Positions 45,136 to 54,444 are shown, counted from the first letter of the stretch. The stretch is 54,818 bases of DNA from Acidimicrobiaceae bacterium (GCA_026713105.1 JAPOPC010000070.1:1-54818), one strand, 5' to 3'. Notes: generated by a model not told the origin, from the letters alone. Made by a program: numbers and translations.

Positions 45136-46044
45136 TCACAGGTGCTCATGGAGGAACGCAACGGTTTGATCAAGCGCACGGCGCGCCTCGGACAGTCTGA
45201 GGATCGTGAAGAATCCGTGCAGCTCGCCGTCGTAGCGGGTCAGCGTGACCGGGTTGCCGGCTGACTTGAGGCGCCGTGCGTAGTCCTCGGTCGCGTCCCG
45301 AGTCGGGTCGTACTCGGCCGTGATCACCAGATTCGCCCCGAGATTCGACAGGTCCGTTGCCGCGGCGGGGCTGCAGTACGGCTCAGCGCGTTGGGCCGAG
45401 TCCGACGTGTACATGTCCCAGAACCATTCGCAGTCCTCGTTGATCAGCAGACCTCCCACACCTAGTTCGGGATTGGAGACGCGCATCTCGGTGGTCCCGT
45501 ACGCAGTCACCACCACCTTGGGCACTCCGAGACCTTCGTCGCGCGCGCGCAACGCCAAGGCGAACGAGAGCGAGCCTCCCGCGCTGTCGCCGCCGACTCC
45601 GAGCCGGCTCACGTCGCCGCGAATTTCGGCGGAGCCGGTCTGCAGCCAGCCCCAGACATCCACGCAGTCGTCGAGACCCGCCGGATATGGATACTCAGGT
45701 GCGAGCCGGTAGTCGACCGAGGCGATCACGACACCGGCAGCGTTGGCGAGGTTGCGCAGGTACTCGTCGTGCATGTCAAGGTCGCCGAGCGCGAAGCCGC
45801 CTCCGTGCAGGTACATCAGCACCGGCAGGTCGGTGGCCTCGCTGGGGCGGTACACCCGCACGGTCGCCGAGCCCGCGCGCGTCGGCACCTGCACATCGAA
45901 CCGCTGGAAGATCTCGGTGGTCGGTGGGAGGGCGGTCTTGCGCATCACCTCGCGCGTGGTGTGCAGTGGCATCTCGCTCAGCGCGAGTGGCATAGCCCGC
46001 TTGACGGCCTCCACGAATGCGACAGATTCGGGTGACAGGGGCAT
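45136..46044 (-). CDS. Alpha/beta hydrolase of the hormone-sensitive lipase family
   Basis: The 302-residue hydrolase has the oxyanion motif YLHGGGFALGD, nucleophile elbow GGDSAGGS, acid in AEYDPTRD, and a C-terminal GELHGF histidine. This is the HSL (family IV) arrangement, acting on short acyl esters. It is 14 bp from the short FAD-like gene. Confidence 0.92.
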   Translation of the reverse strand: MPLSPESVAFVEAVKRAMPLALSEMPLHTTREVMRKTALPPTTEIFQRFDVQVPTRAGSATVRVYRPSEATDLPVLMYLHGGGFALGDLDMHDEYLRNLANAAGVVIASVDYRLAPEYPYPAGLDDCVDVWGWLQTGSAEIRGDVSRLGVGGDSAGGSLSFALALRARDEGLGVPKVVVTAYGTTEMRVSNPELGVGGLLINEDCEWFWDMYTSDSAQRAEPYCSPAAATDLSNLGANLVITAEYDPTRDATEDYARRLKSAGNPVTLTRYDGELHGFFTILRLSEARRALDQTVAFLHEHL

Positions 46045-46052
46045 GCGTACTC

Positions 46053-46151
46053 CTAGACCGTGTTTCGATTCATGTCGACGATCGACCGCACCACGTCGGA
46101 GATGGCCGCTCGTTCATCGGCAGGCTCGAAACGCATGGTCACCGACTCCAT
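46053..46151 (-). CDS. Possible 32-residue small protein
   Basis: A short frame in the 116-bp gap between the CoA transferase and the hydrolase runs from ATG 46151 to TAG 46053-46055 (MRFEPADERAAISDVV central). It has no membrane segment and no recognised family; it may be spurious. Confidence 0.2.
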   Translation of the reverse strand: MESVTMRFEPADERAAISDVVRSIVDMNRNTV

Positions 46152-46160
46152 GGTGCTTGG

Positions 46161-47396
46161 TCACCAGATGGCATTGTCGATCCTTAGCTGCAGCAGCTCG
46201 TCCTCGGTGTAGCCGAGCTCGGCCAACACCTCGTCGGTGTGCTCGCCGTAGGAGGCGGTGGCGCCGCGGACGCCGCGGTGGTCTCCGACATCGAACGGCG
46301 TGGGCGGGCCCACGAAACCGTCATCGAACGTGACGAGGTATTCATTCTCCAGGATCCCCGGATCGTTGGCGAGATCCTCGAGTCGGTTGACGGGCGCCAC
46401 CCAGGCACCACAGCCTCGCAGAGTCCTGAACCAGTGGTCTGTGGGGTGTTTGCGAAAGTGGGGCACCGCGATGTCTCGGAACTCCGATCGGTTCTCCCGA
46501 ACAGCGTCGATGTCGGCGAAACGCGGATCCTCCAGCAGGTGATCGAGTCCCGCCGCCTCGGCCAACGCCGGCCACTGTTGCGGGTGCAACGTCGCGACGG
46601 CGATCCAGCCATCGGAGGTCTCATAGATCGTGAAGAGCGGATTCGTCGTTTCGTCAGGCGAGAAGCGTTCGAGCCGGGTGCCGAGATTCGCGGCCACGCC
46701 GACGGCCTGGTTCTGAAGCCAGAGCAGCGACTGGGTCTGCGAGGTCCCGACCACGTATCCCTTGCCGGTGATCGAACGCTTCACGAGGCCTGCCAGCACC
46801 GCGGAGGCCATGTGCGTGCCGGTGAGAACGTCGCTCAACGACCCAGGGGGGTAGGTGGGTTCCTCCGTCGGTGCGATGCTGTCCATGAACCCTGCGTAGG
46901 CCATGCCCACGGTGTCCTGACACACGTCCTCCGCCAGTTCCCCCGTGAAACCGAACCCTCCGCCCCGGCAGTACACGAGGCGAGGATTGATCTCCATAAG
47001 GGTTTCGGGGCCGGCCCCGTAGCGGTCGAGAGCGCCAGCCCGGAGGTTCGTGATGAAGACGTCGGCCTCGCGGATCATGCGCTCGAACACGGGTCGGGCG
47101 GACTCGCACAGGAGGTCGAGCGCTATCGACCGCTTGTTGCGGTTGAGCGATGCGTACACCCACTCCTGGCCTCGCTCGTCGAATGTGACCCCGAACGCGC
47201 TGCGGAGGCTGCGCATGACGTCGGCCTGCCCGACCTGTTCGATCTTGACCACGTCGGCACCGAGGCTGCCGAGCGCCAGTCCAGCGATCGGCCCCTGCAC
47301 ATACATCGCCAGCTCGATCACCCTGATGCCTTCGAGCGCAGGTCCGTCGTCGCTTGTCGAGCGCGGCATCGATTGCTCGGCGGCGTTCAGGGTCAC
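46161..47396 (-). CDS. CaiB/BaiF family CoA transferase
   Basis: The 411-residue family III CoA transferase moves CoA between carboxylic acids. The N-terminus has GIRVIELAMYVQGPIAGLALGSLGADVVKIEQ, then NRNKRSIALDL, VFITNLRAGALDRYG and the TVGMAYAGFMDS segment where the active-site Asp normally lies (VGxxLQAxSG-type region, here changed). Start GTG 47396. Confidence 0.93.
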   Translation of the reverse strand: MTLNAAEQSMPRSTSDDGPALEGIRVIELAMYVQGPIAGLALGSLGADVVKIEQVGQADVMRSLRSAFGVTFDERGQEWVYASLNRNKRSIALDLLCESARPVFERMIREADVFITNLRAGALDRYGAGPETLMEINPRLVYCRGGGFGFTGELAEDVCQDTVGMAYAGFMDSIAPTEEPTYPPGSLSDVLTGTHMASAVLAGLVKRSITGKGYVVGTSQTQSLLWLQNQAVGVAANLGTRLERFSPDETTNPLFTIYETSDGWIAVATLHPQQWPALAEAAGLDHLLEDPRFADIDAVRENRSEFRDIAVPHFRKHPTDHWFRTLRGCGAWVAPVNRLEDLANDPGILENEYLVTFDDGFVGPPTPFDVGDHRGVRGATASYGEHTDEVLAELGYTEDELLQLRIDNAIW

Positions 47397-47455
47397 AGCG
47401 TTGTCAAGGTAGCCGCATCAACAGGGTTGACTACCTCCGGCTATTTTCGTCCACC

Positions 47456-47872
47456 ATGGCTTCTTCGCAGTCACCGAAGCTGCTCGCTGGCGGCAATCCG
47501 CAGATTGCCAAGGGCGACGGCGATGCCCCGGTGCAGGCGTACATCGAGGCGATGCCGAATTGGAAGGGCGTCATTGCTCGCCAGCTAGATGACCTGATCG
47601 AGCGTGTCGTGCCCGACGTGCGCAAGGCGGCGCGGTGGAATTCGCCCTTCTACGGCGTCGAGGGGCGCGGATGGTTTGCGAGCTGCCATGCGTTCACCCG
47701 CTACGTCAAGGTGACGTTTCTGAACGGCACAGTGCTGTCTCCCGAACCGCCCGGCTCAGGCAAGGACCCAGATGCGCGTTGGGTCGACATAGCTGAGGGC
47801 CAGTTTGACGCCGCGCAGATGGAACTGTGGATCCGGCAGGCGTCAGCCCAGGACGGCTGGCACGGGTTCTGA
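47456..47872 (+). CDS. DUF1801 (YdhG-like) protein
   Basis: The 138-residue protein carries the DUF1801 core: VQAYIEAMPNWKGVIARQLDDLIERVVPDVRKAARWNSPFYGVEG and CHAFTRYVKVTFLNGT. These small cytoplasmic proteins have no assigned chemistry. ATG 47456 matches the family start better than the upstream TTG. It diverges from the CoA transferase. Confidence 0.88.
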   Translation: MASSQSPKLLAGGNPQIAKGDGDAPVQAYIEAMPNWKGVIARQLDDLIERVVPDVRKAARWNSPFYGVEGRGWFASCHAFTRYVKVTFLNGTVLSPEPPGSGKDPDARWVDIAEGQFDAAQMELWIRQASAQDGWHGF

Positions 47873-47904
47873 TTGCCGGCGGGCTGCGATCTCCCGAGCG
47901 TCGA

Positions 47905-49200
47905 TCAGCACAGTTCGAAACCGGCCACCGGGCGTGTGGGGCGGCGATCGACCACGCGTGCGCAGAATGCCCGAGCCTCGTCGATGCGCCCGCTGCGGAC
48001 GTATGCGGCGAGCAGCGTGTTGGTCATGAGGTCACGTTGGGCCCGGCTGCCGCCGATGCGGATGACTTGGGGGATCAGCGGCTCGAGAACGTCGATGACA
48101 GCCGACCACTTCTCGTCGACGAACGCGGCATAAGCCCGCGCCAGCTCTGCTCCGGTCGTACCTGCGGGCAAGCGGCCTGCTTCGCCGAGCTCGGTCAGCA
48201 GCGAGATGGTGGTTTGTAGCTGCTCGGTTTCGCCCAGTGCGGCGTAGAGGAGGCCGACATGGGCATCGACGAACACGATGGGCTGGGGGAAGTTCTTCTC
48301 GTAGAACTCGCGCACTGACTCCCAGGTGTCTCGGTTGCGCGGGTTGCCCGCCAGCTCTGTGCGCCACATGAACGACGAGGAATCGGAGAACACGGTGATC
48401 GGCGGGCTGGTCGTCGTGCCGGGCAGGCAGTTGTTGCTGAAGGCCTGCCAAGCGGCGTCGCCGCGCTCGACGGCGAGCAATGCCAGCGCGTAGTGCCACC
48501 AGATGTGGCAGTGCAGCACACTCGCCCGGTCGGAGCTAGGGAGCCACCCGTCGAGGAAATCGACCGCATCGTCGTCGTCACCAGCCTCGAAGAGCGCGTG
48601 CACCAGCGTGTGCGCGCCATGGGGGTTGGTGGGTCGTTGCTGTAGCGAGCGCTCAGCGAGTTCCCGGCCCCGGTCCCAGCCGCCGGTCTCGATGAGCGCG
48701 AACGCATGCACGGTCGCGAACCACCAATCGTCGCCGTAATGGGTCGCGAGCGGTTCAAGGAGTGCGAGCAGCTCGGCTTCCCGCCCGATGCGGCCGCTGA
48801 AGCCGATGGCACCGAACACGCCGCATGCGGGCGACAGGGCGAATGCGTCTCGGGGGTGCTCGGAGATGTGCTGGCGAATGAGGTCGAGCGCTTGAGCGAC
48901 CTTGCCGGCCACGAGCAGGCGGACGATCTCCACGTGCTGGCGTTCCCGTGCTGTGGCCCCGGCGCTCAGCCGGACCGCGGTTTCCGCGGAGGAGCGAGCT
49001 TCGGCGGGCCGCACGTAGAGCTGATGGTGACGGGCCATGGCGGCATGAGGGAGGGCGAAACCCGGATCGGCGCCGATCGCCGTCGACAGGCACGCTTCGA
49101 CCCCAGCGTCGGCGGCGAGCATCCGATCGATGCCCTCGACATAGGCGTCACGTGCGGCGGCCGACGAAGTGCTGATCTTGAGGCCGTAACGGTCTTTCAT
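47905..49200 (-). CDS. TPR-repeat protein like TTC38
   Basis: The 431-residue all-helical protein matches the tetratricopeptide-38 type: HPRDAFALSPACGVFGAIGFSGRI, HYGDDWWFATVHAFALIETGGWDRG, NPHGAHTLVHALFEAGD and CHIWWHYALALLAVERGD. No catalytic role is known. It is followed upstream, 54 bp away, by the beta-propeller gene on the same strand. Confidence 0.84.
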   Translation of the reverse strand: MKDRYGLKISTSSAAARDAYVEGIDRMLAADAGVEACLSTAIGADPGFALPHAAMARHHQLYVRPAEARSSAETAVRLSAGATARERQHVEIVRLLVAGKVAQALDLIRQHISEHPRDAFALSPACGVFGAIGFSGRIGREAELLALLEPLATHYGDDWWFATVHAFALIETGGWDRGRELAERSLQQRPTNPHGAHTLVHALFEAGDDDDAVDFLDGWLPSSDRASVLHCHIWWHYALALLAVERGDAAWQAFSNNCLPGTTTSPPITVFSDSSSFMWRTELAGNPRNRDTWESVREFYEKNFPQPIVFVDAHVGLLYAALGETEQLQTTISLLTELGEAGRLPAGTTGAELARAYAAFVDEKWSAVIDVLEPLIPQVIRIGGSRAQRDLMTNTLLAAYVRSGRIDEARAFCARVVDRRPTRPVAGFELC

Positions 49201-49254
49201 GCGTTGCGCCCCCGCGTTGCTGCTGCCCCTTGACCATGGCCTTCCTGTGCTGCG

Positions 49255-50253
49255 TCAGACCACCGCCAGCGACCAGACGAGGGGGAGTCCGGATCCGAGC
49301 TCGGTCCACTGGGCATCTTCGGATACCTGCCACACCTCGCCGGTATCCGTGCCGACGAGGACGCCGCCCACGTTGGATGGGTCGGCGATGAGTCCGTGAA
49401 AATTGACGGGCGACGGCGAATGGGCCTCGTCGCAGAGCGACCGCCACGACTGGCCATGGTCGTCCGACCGATACAGAGCTGCGTTGGCCCCGCCGTCGTC
49501 CTTGTAGTGCGAGAACGCGGTGGGGGCGCTGGCGACGGTGACGCTGTAGGGGTCGCGGCGGTCGATGCACAGCGGGCGCGAGTAGCGCGGCACGACGCCC
49601 TTCCAGACGTATTCCCATGTCTCGCCGTAGTCGTCTGAGCGAAACACGCCGGCGTTGCCTTCGAGTTCCTCGGCGACACCGTCAAAGCGGCCGTAGCCGG
49701 TGCTGATGAACAGCACACCGGGCTCGGCGGGGTGGGCGAACATCATGTGGATGTCGGGATTGCCACCGGGCAGATCGACCGACCAGCTCTGTCCGCCGTC
49801 GGTGGTGCGGGCCACCCCGCCGACTTCGACGCCGACCCAGATGCGGTCGGGATCGTCCTCGTCGATGACCAGGGCACGGGCGCGACCAGGTTGGGGAGGC
49901 TCGATGGGCACGCACCACTGCGGCGCCTCAGGAAGGCTGGCGAACGATGAAATCTCCGCCCACGTCGCTCCCTGGTCGTCGGACCGGAACAAGGCGGCCG
50001 GTTCGGTGCTGGCATAGAGCCGCCCACCGGGCGCGGCGCGGATCTGCCACACGTCGCGGCCCTCGAGCTGAGGTCCAGCCCAGGTGTGACCTCCGTCCTC
50101 GCTGGAGTACAGGCCCCCGGCGGCACCCGCGAGCACGCGGCCGTCGAGGTAGACGAGATCGCGGACATGGCGAGCTTCGAGCGTCGGCGTAGCTCCCTCG
50201 CCGTCGATGACGAAGACGCCCTTGGTGGTACCCGCAAGCAGCTGACCGTTCAT
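49255..50253 (-). CDS. BNR/Asp-box beta-propeller protein
   Basis: The 332-residue protein has repeated Asp-box motifs SxDxGxTW: SSEDGGHTW, RSDDQGATW, RTTDGGQSW, RSDDYGETW and RSDDHGQSW. This is a sialidase- or Ycf48-like propeller without visible sialidase catalytic residues. No signal peptide is evident. Function unknown. Confidence 0.88.
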   Translation of the reverse strand: MNGQLLAGTTKGVFVIDGEGATPTLEARHVRDLVYLDGRVLAGAAGGLYSSEDGGHTWAGPQLEGRDVWQIRAAPGGRLYASTEPAALFRSDDQGATWAEISSFASLPEAPQWCVPIEPPQPGRARALVIDEDDPDRIWVGVEVGGVARTTDGGQSWSVDLPGGNPDIHMMFAHPAEPGVLFISTGYGRFDGVAEELEGNAGVFRSDDYGETWEYVWKGVVPRYSRPLCIDRRDPYSVTVASAPTAFSHYKDDGGANAALYRSDDHGQSWRSLCDEAHSPSPVNFHGLIADPSNVGGVLVGTDTGEVWQVSEDAQWTELGSGLPLVWSLAVV

Positions 50254-50375
50254 GGGATCACCCTAGATCGCTACCGAGCACAGAAAACAGTTCGACCCTC
50301 GGGCCGCTCGGGCGTAGGGTCAAGGTGGCCAAACTTGGTTAACATTTTGGTTGTCGCCCGAAAAGGCCGTCAACC

Positions 50376-51131
50376 GTGGCAGTGGGAGCATCGTTGGTTC
50401 TTGACCCTGAACGTGAGATCTATCCGTTCCCGTTCGTCAGGCTGGTCAATGCCTACATGAGCTTCGATGCAAAGCTCAGCACTTCGGACCACGACGCGAT
50501 CCTGCGGCCGATTCTTGGTGCTGGCTACAACGTCGTGCTCTCGTCTGCCGATGACGACAAGGCGGAGGGCGAGCTGTTCTCGGCCGTGCACGAAGCTGAC
50601 ATGGTGACTGTCTTGCAAGATGGGTTGTACATCTCGACTGTGCGCTACGAGCGTTGGGAACGGTTCCAAGGCGTCATAATCGAACTTCTTGAGTACGTCA
50701 CGACAGAGCGGGCAATCGACTACGCCTCCGTCCGCTTCCTCGACGAGGTGCGCCCCAAGGCTTCAACCGGTCTCTTCGAGTGGCAGAAGTACATGCGCCT
50801 GCCCGTCGTTGCCGAAGACGTGGTGCTTGATCACGTAGCAGGGCACTACGGCGGACTGGTGCTCCATCTCGACGACAACAAGCACGTCAACGTCGAGTGG
50901 GCACCCACACACGAACCGGCAGTTTCGGACGACCATCCACTGCATGATCATTACGAGGCACCCGAGGACAGCGTCCTGGCCGTGGAGTGGACTGGTTGGT
51001 GCCGATTCGAGGAACCCGCGAGCGCGGATGTTGCCCTTGTTGAGTTGGACTCGCTCCACACGGCGATTGGCGAGGCGTTCTCGCGAGTCCTCACACCAGA
51101 CTCATTGAAGCTGTTGAGGGGCGAATCATGA
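50376..51131 (+). CDS. TIGR04255-like protein of a putative TA/defence cassette
   Basis: The 251-residue protein resembles the sporadic TIGR04255 family: a YPFPFV start, the central DGLYISTVRYERWERFQGVI segment and the C-terminal LDSLHTAIGEAFSRVLT block. Function is not known. Its stop overlaps the start of the HTH gene (ATGA), and with the HicA-like frame these form a tight cassette. TAACAT at 50340-50345 may be a -10 element. GTG 50376 or 50382 is the start. Base composition seems lower in GC than the flanks. Confidence 0.55.
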   Translation: MAVGASLVLDPEREIYPFPFVRLVNAYMSFDAKLSTSDHDAILRPILGAGYNVVLSSADDDKAEGELFSAVHEADMVTVLQDGLYISTVRYERWERFQGVIIELLEYVTTERAIDYASVRFLDEVRPKASTGLFEWQKYMRLPVVAEDVVLDHVAGHYGGLVLHLDDNKHVNVEWAPTHEPAVSDDHPLHDHYEAPEDSVLAVEWTGWCRFEEPASADVALVELDSLHTAIGEAFSRVLTPDSLKLLRGES

Positions 51132-51967
51132 CATCGCTGACCGCAGAGCGTCGACACGTCGAGCACTGGTGCAACGCCAGTACCCACGCGGACGCGGGTC
51201 ACGACGTGTTCAGTTCGCCGATGACGCTGGCCGTGTCGCGGTGGTCACCTGGCCCCTATAGGTCTGCCCGCGAGAGATCAGGCGTTGTGGAGCCCCTTGA
51301 CGATGTTGATGAGTTGGAACAGTTGACGCGGGCATTCCGGAGACGTCCGCCGACGAAACTCTTGGAGCTTCTGAACTCGGACTATGGCATCGCATGGAAT
51401 GACATCGCAACGGTCGTTGGAATCAGCCGACAGGCCGTAACGAAGTGGCGGAAGAAACAGGCGCTACCGGACAGCCGTCGCTTCGGCTCGCTGTGCAAGC
51501 TTGCCGCATTTGCCGCTCGTGTGAAGCGCAGCGGAGGCGATCCGGGGTACTGGCTGGCACTGCCTCTGCAGTTGGCCGCTGATGTCGAGTCGCACCTGTC
51601 CGTCGCCGATGTCCTGTCCACAGGCCACTTTGAGCTTGCGCTGCGCCATTTCGACCGCAGGACTTCGGACGGCGATGTTCTGGCGAAAGTGTTTCCCGGC
51701 TACCTAGCAGAGTCGGGTGGCCTTGTCGAGGTCGTGCTGGATGACGGTGTCTGTGTGCTCTCGTTCGACCAGTTGGGCCTCGTTACGGCCGATGCCGATA
51801 TCGAGGAGGCTCGGAGCGATCTTGTGCTGCAAGTGCGGGACTACATCGTGGACTGGGATGAGTTTCTGCATCGCGAGAAACCTCACGATGCACGCGAAGC
51901 CCTCGTGGCGAGACTGAAGCAGGCCGACCGCGACTCGGTGCTCAAGAAGTTGCTTTTCGGGCGGTGA
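51128..51967 (+). CDS. HTH protein, putative antitoxin/regulator of the cassette
   Basis: Residues about 75-115 form a helix-turn-helix (WNDIATVVGISRQAVTKWRKKQALPD). The C-terminal half has LVEVVLDDGVCVLSF and TADADIEEARSDLVLQVRDYIV, faintly like HicB antitoxins, but the match is loose. It is 279 residues. Start ATG 51128 overlaps the preceding stop. The TGA is followed in frame by the HicA-like sequence. Confidence 0.6.
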   Translation: MTSLTAERRHVEHWCNASTHADAGHDVFSSPMTLAVSRWSPGPYRSARERSGVVEPLDDVDELEQLTRAFRRRPPTKLLELLNSDYGIAWNDIATVVGISRQAVTKWRKKQALPDSRRFGSLCKLAAFAARVKRSGGDPGYWLALPLQLAADVESHLSVADVLSTGHFELALRHFDRRTSDGDVLAKVFPGYLAESGGLVEVVLDDGVCVLSFDQLGLVTADADIEEARSDLVLQVRDYIVDWDEFLHREKPHDAREALVARLKQADRDSVLKKLLFGR

Positions 51968-51973
51968 TCGGCG

Positions 51974-52429
51974 ATTGACAAGAACGAACACCGCCGATTC
52001 GTCGAGATTGACGGTTGGACGCTTCGACGAGGAGCTGGGCACGACATCTACACCAAGAAGGTTGGTGACGAAACGCTTCGCACCACCATCTCGCGTGACA
52101 AGTCCGAATACCGAGTTCTCCAAAACGAGATTCTGAAGCAGCTCGGTGTCGATCGGGCGACGTTCTACGAAGTTCTCAGATCGGGCACACCGGCTCAAAG
52201 GACTCCCGATGGTGACGTCGCATCACCGCCAAGTGAGATTCCCTCGTGGTGTCACCGCCAACTGTCGAGCTACTTCAACGATGCTGAGGTCGCCGACGAT
52301 CTGCGGCTCACCGGCGAAGAAGCACAGCATGTCGTCAAGAACGCGATCTACACAGCCCCAGCCGGGTCGGATCGGGACATCGTCCGGTCGCGTGTTTACG
52401 AGGTCCTGGTTGAGTTCAGGACGGGGTGA
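51974..52429 (+). CDS. HicA-like toxin with extension and no canonical start
   Basis: The frame encodes RRFVEIDGWTLRRGAGHDIYTKK followed by an Ile/Arg-rich strand and NEILKQLGVDRATFYEVL. This matches the HicA mRNA-interferase fold (G-W-x-x-x-R-x-x-G-H with the catalytic His). About 75 additional residues follow. No ATG, GTG or TTG lies in the frame at all; ATT 51974 is the only plausible start, 7 nt after the HTH stop. Read-through of that TGA is an alternative. Cleavage of mRNA is inferred from the family. Confidence 0.55.
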   Translation: MDKNEHRRFVEIDGWTLRRGAGHDIYTKKVGDETLRTTISRDKSEYRVLQNEILKQLGVDRATFYEVLRSGTPAQRTPDGDVASPPSEIPSWCHRQLSSYFNDAEVADDLRLTGEEAQHVVKNAIYTAPAGSDRDIVRSRVYEVLVEFRTG

Positions 52430-52451
52430 ACTCTTGGCCGTCGCGTTGGCG

Positions 52452-53450
52452 TCAGCCGCCGCGCCGGTGTCGGCGGGGGCGTCGGCGAACCAGGCGTTCA
52501 TCGAGGGCTGACTGGGGATTGAGGACCACCTCGACCGAAGGCGGCGGTTCATCACCTGCGAGTACCGAGACGATCCGCTCGGTGTGCGCCGGTGAACTGC
52601 CGCAGCAGCTGCCGATCACATCGACGCCCGCTATGTGCGCGCGGTGTGCATGCGCGGCGAGCAACTCGGGTGTGCCGTCGTAGACCAGTCCGTCGCCGTG
52701 CCAGTGGGGCACCCCCGCGTTCGGCTTGGACACCGTCAGCGTGCCGCTGCCGACGTTGGCAATGACGATGACAGCCGCCTCGGTGTCGGGCACGTTGTTC
52801 CCGCAGTTGGCGCCGAGGGCCGCGAGCTCCAGCGCCCCCAGCCGTTCAACGAGTTCCCTGCCGGTCACGCCCATCATCGTGCGGCCGGCAGTGTCGAAGC
52901 TCATGGTGGCGGCGATCGGCAGGTCGCACGCCGAGCGTGCCCCTCGAACGGCAGCCTCGACCTCGTCGAGAGCGCTCATCGTCTCGATCCACAGCAGATC
53001 GACCCCGCCTGCGGCCAGCGCAGCAGCCTGCTCGGCGAATGCGGTTTCGCACGTACCCGCCTCCATGGTGCCGAGCGGTGCGAGCAGCTCGCCGGTGGGC
53101 CCCATGGATCCGGCCACGAGCACTGGCCGCCCTGACCGCTCCATCTCCGCGTCGGCTTCCAGCCGGCCGATCTGCGCGGCAGCTTGGTTCAGCTCACCTA
53201 CCCGGTGTTCGAAGCCGTGCAAGCTCTGCCGGAAGCAGTTGCCGCCGAAGCTGTTGGTCACGATCAGGTCTGCGCCGGCCTGCAGGTAGCCCCGGTGGAC
53301 GGCGCGTATCTCGTTGGGGTGGCTGAGATTCCATTCCTCCGGCGACCAGCCCGCCGACAGCCCGGCGGCGAACAGCTGCGTGCCCATCGCACCGTCAGCC
53401 ACGACGTAGCCCTTGGACATCACGAGGTCGCGCAGCGTGGCTGTTGTCAT
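52452..53450 (-). CDS. Homocysteine S-methyltransferase family protein
   Basis: The 332-residue (alpha/beta)8 enzyme transfers a methyl group to homocysteine, in the BHMT/MetH-N type. Seen are ADGAMGTQLFAAG near the N-terminus, IETMSALDEVEAAV, the zinc cysteine in LGANCGNN and GSCCGSSPAHT. Methyl donor unknown. It is divergent from the enoyl-CoA hydratase and converges on the HicA-like gene. Confidence 0.92.
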   Translation of the reverse strand: MTTATLRDLVMSKGYVVADGAMGTQLFAAGLSAGWSPEEWNLSHPNEIRAVHRGYLQAGADLIVTNSFGGNCFRQSLHGFEHRVGELNQAAAQIGRLEADAEMERSGRPVLVAGSMGPTGELLAPLGTMEAGTCETAFAEQAAALAAGGVDLLWIETMSALDEVEAAVRGARSACDLPIAATMSFDTAGRTMMGVTGRELVERLGALELAALGANCGNNVPDTEAAVIVIANVGSGTLTVSKPNAGVPHWHGDGLVYDGTPELLAAHAHRAHIAGVDVIGSCCGSSPAHTERIVSVLAGDEPPPSVEVVLNPQSALDERLVRRRPRRHRRGG

Positions 53451-53594
53451 TGGGGCCCTTCATCGGCTGGCACGGCCAACGTACCGCGGCCGCGTTTCAG
53501 CGCAGAACGATTTTCTCGCACGTTTGTCGCCCTGCGGCGGCACCCGCGTGCACATCGTGCAAGCATTCGGCCAACAGGCCGAAAGGGGCTGGCC

Positions 53595-54347
53595 ATGGAC
53601 GAGGTGACCTACGAAGTCGACGGGCACGTGGCGACGATCACGTTGAATCGGCCGGACAAGCTCAATGCAATGACCGATGAGATGTACCACGGCATCGGTG
53701 ATGCGCTCGTCGCCTCCGATGCCGACCCCGCGGTGCGGTGCACGATCGTCACCGGCACCGGCCGGGCGTTCACCTCGGGGCACGATCTCGGCGAGTTTGC
53801 GGATCGGGAAGCCTGGATGCCGTGGCGTCCAAACCGGTTCGACATCGGGCTCGAAACCGCCAAGCCCACGATCGCGGCCATTCAGGGCTATTGCCTGGCG
53901 GGCGGGCTGGAGCTGGCGTTGTTCTGCGACATCCGGGTGTGCGATGACACCGCGCAATTCGGCTGCCCGGAAGTGCGCTGGGCGATCCTGCACGGCTACG
54001 GCGCGCTGCGTCTGCCGGGCTTGATCGGTTCGTCGGACGCGATGCGGCTGCTGCTGACCGGTTCGTTCATCGACGCCGCCGAGGCCCTGCGCGTCGGGCT
54101 CGTCAGCGAGATGACTGCGCCGCAAGACCTGCAGTCAACCGCCCGGGGCATCGCCGATCAGATCGCCGCGAACGGCCCCGCCGCCATCCGCATGACCAAG
54201 GAGCTGGCACTGCGCGGCCGTGAGATGTCACTGGCCGACGGGCTGCGGCTGTACCAGGAGTACACCCGGTCGGCCTTCGCCTCCCCCGACGCCAAAGAGG
54301 GCCTGCGAGCCTTCGCCGAACGCCGCGACCCCGACTACGGCGGCTAA
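53595..54347 (+). CDS. Enoyl-CoA hydratase/isomerase
   Basis: The 250-residue crotonase-fold protein has ATITLNRPDKLNAMT, the oxyanion-hole segment GTGRAFTSGHDLGEF, and AIQGYCLAGGLELALFCDIRV. ATG 53595 follows AAAGGGGC. The usual Glu pair of hydratases is not certain; the second site reads CPEVRWAILHG, so isomerase or other crotonase chemistry is possible. Confidence 0.93.
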   Translation: MDEVTYEVDGHVATITLNRPDKLNAMTDEMYHGIGDALVASDADPAVRCTIVTGTGRAFTSGHDLGEFADREAWMPWRPNRFDIGLETAKPTIAAIQGYCLAGGLELALFCDIRVCDDTAQFGCPEVRWAILHGYGALRLPGLIGSSDAMRLLLTGSFIDAAEALRVGLVSEMTAPQDLQSTARGIADQIAANGPAAIRMTKELALRGREMSLADGLRLYQEYTRSAFASPDAKEGLRAFAERRDPDYGG

Positions 54348-54444
54348 CTCGACGGCGAATCCGTCGCGTCTCACGGCCGAAGCGGGCACCGAGCGGCGTC
54401 GGTACGATCCGGGCCCGCTGGGCTGACGGCGACTCAGGGGTGAT

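Noticed and set aside
46239..47588. A 449-codon plus-strand frame opposite the CoA transferase
   Set aside because: Antisense of a clear CaiB/BaiF protein; no domain content.
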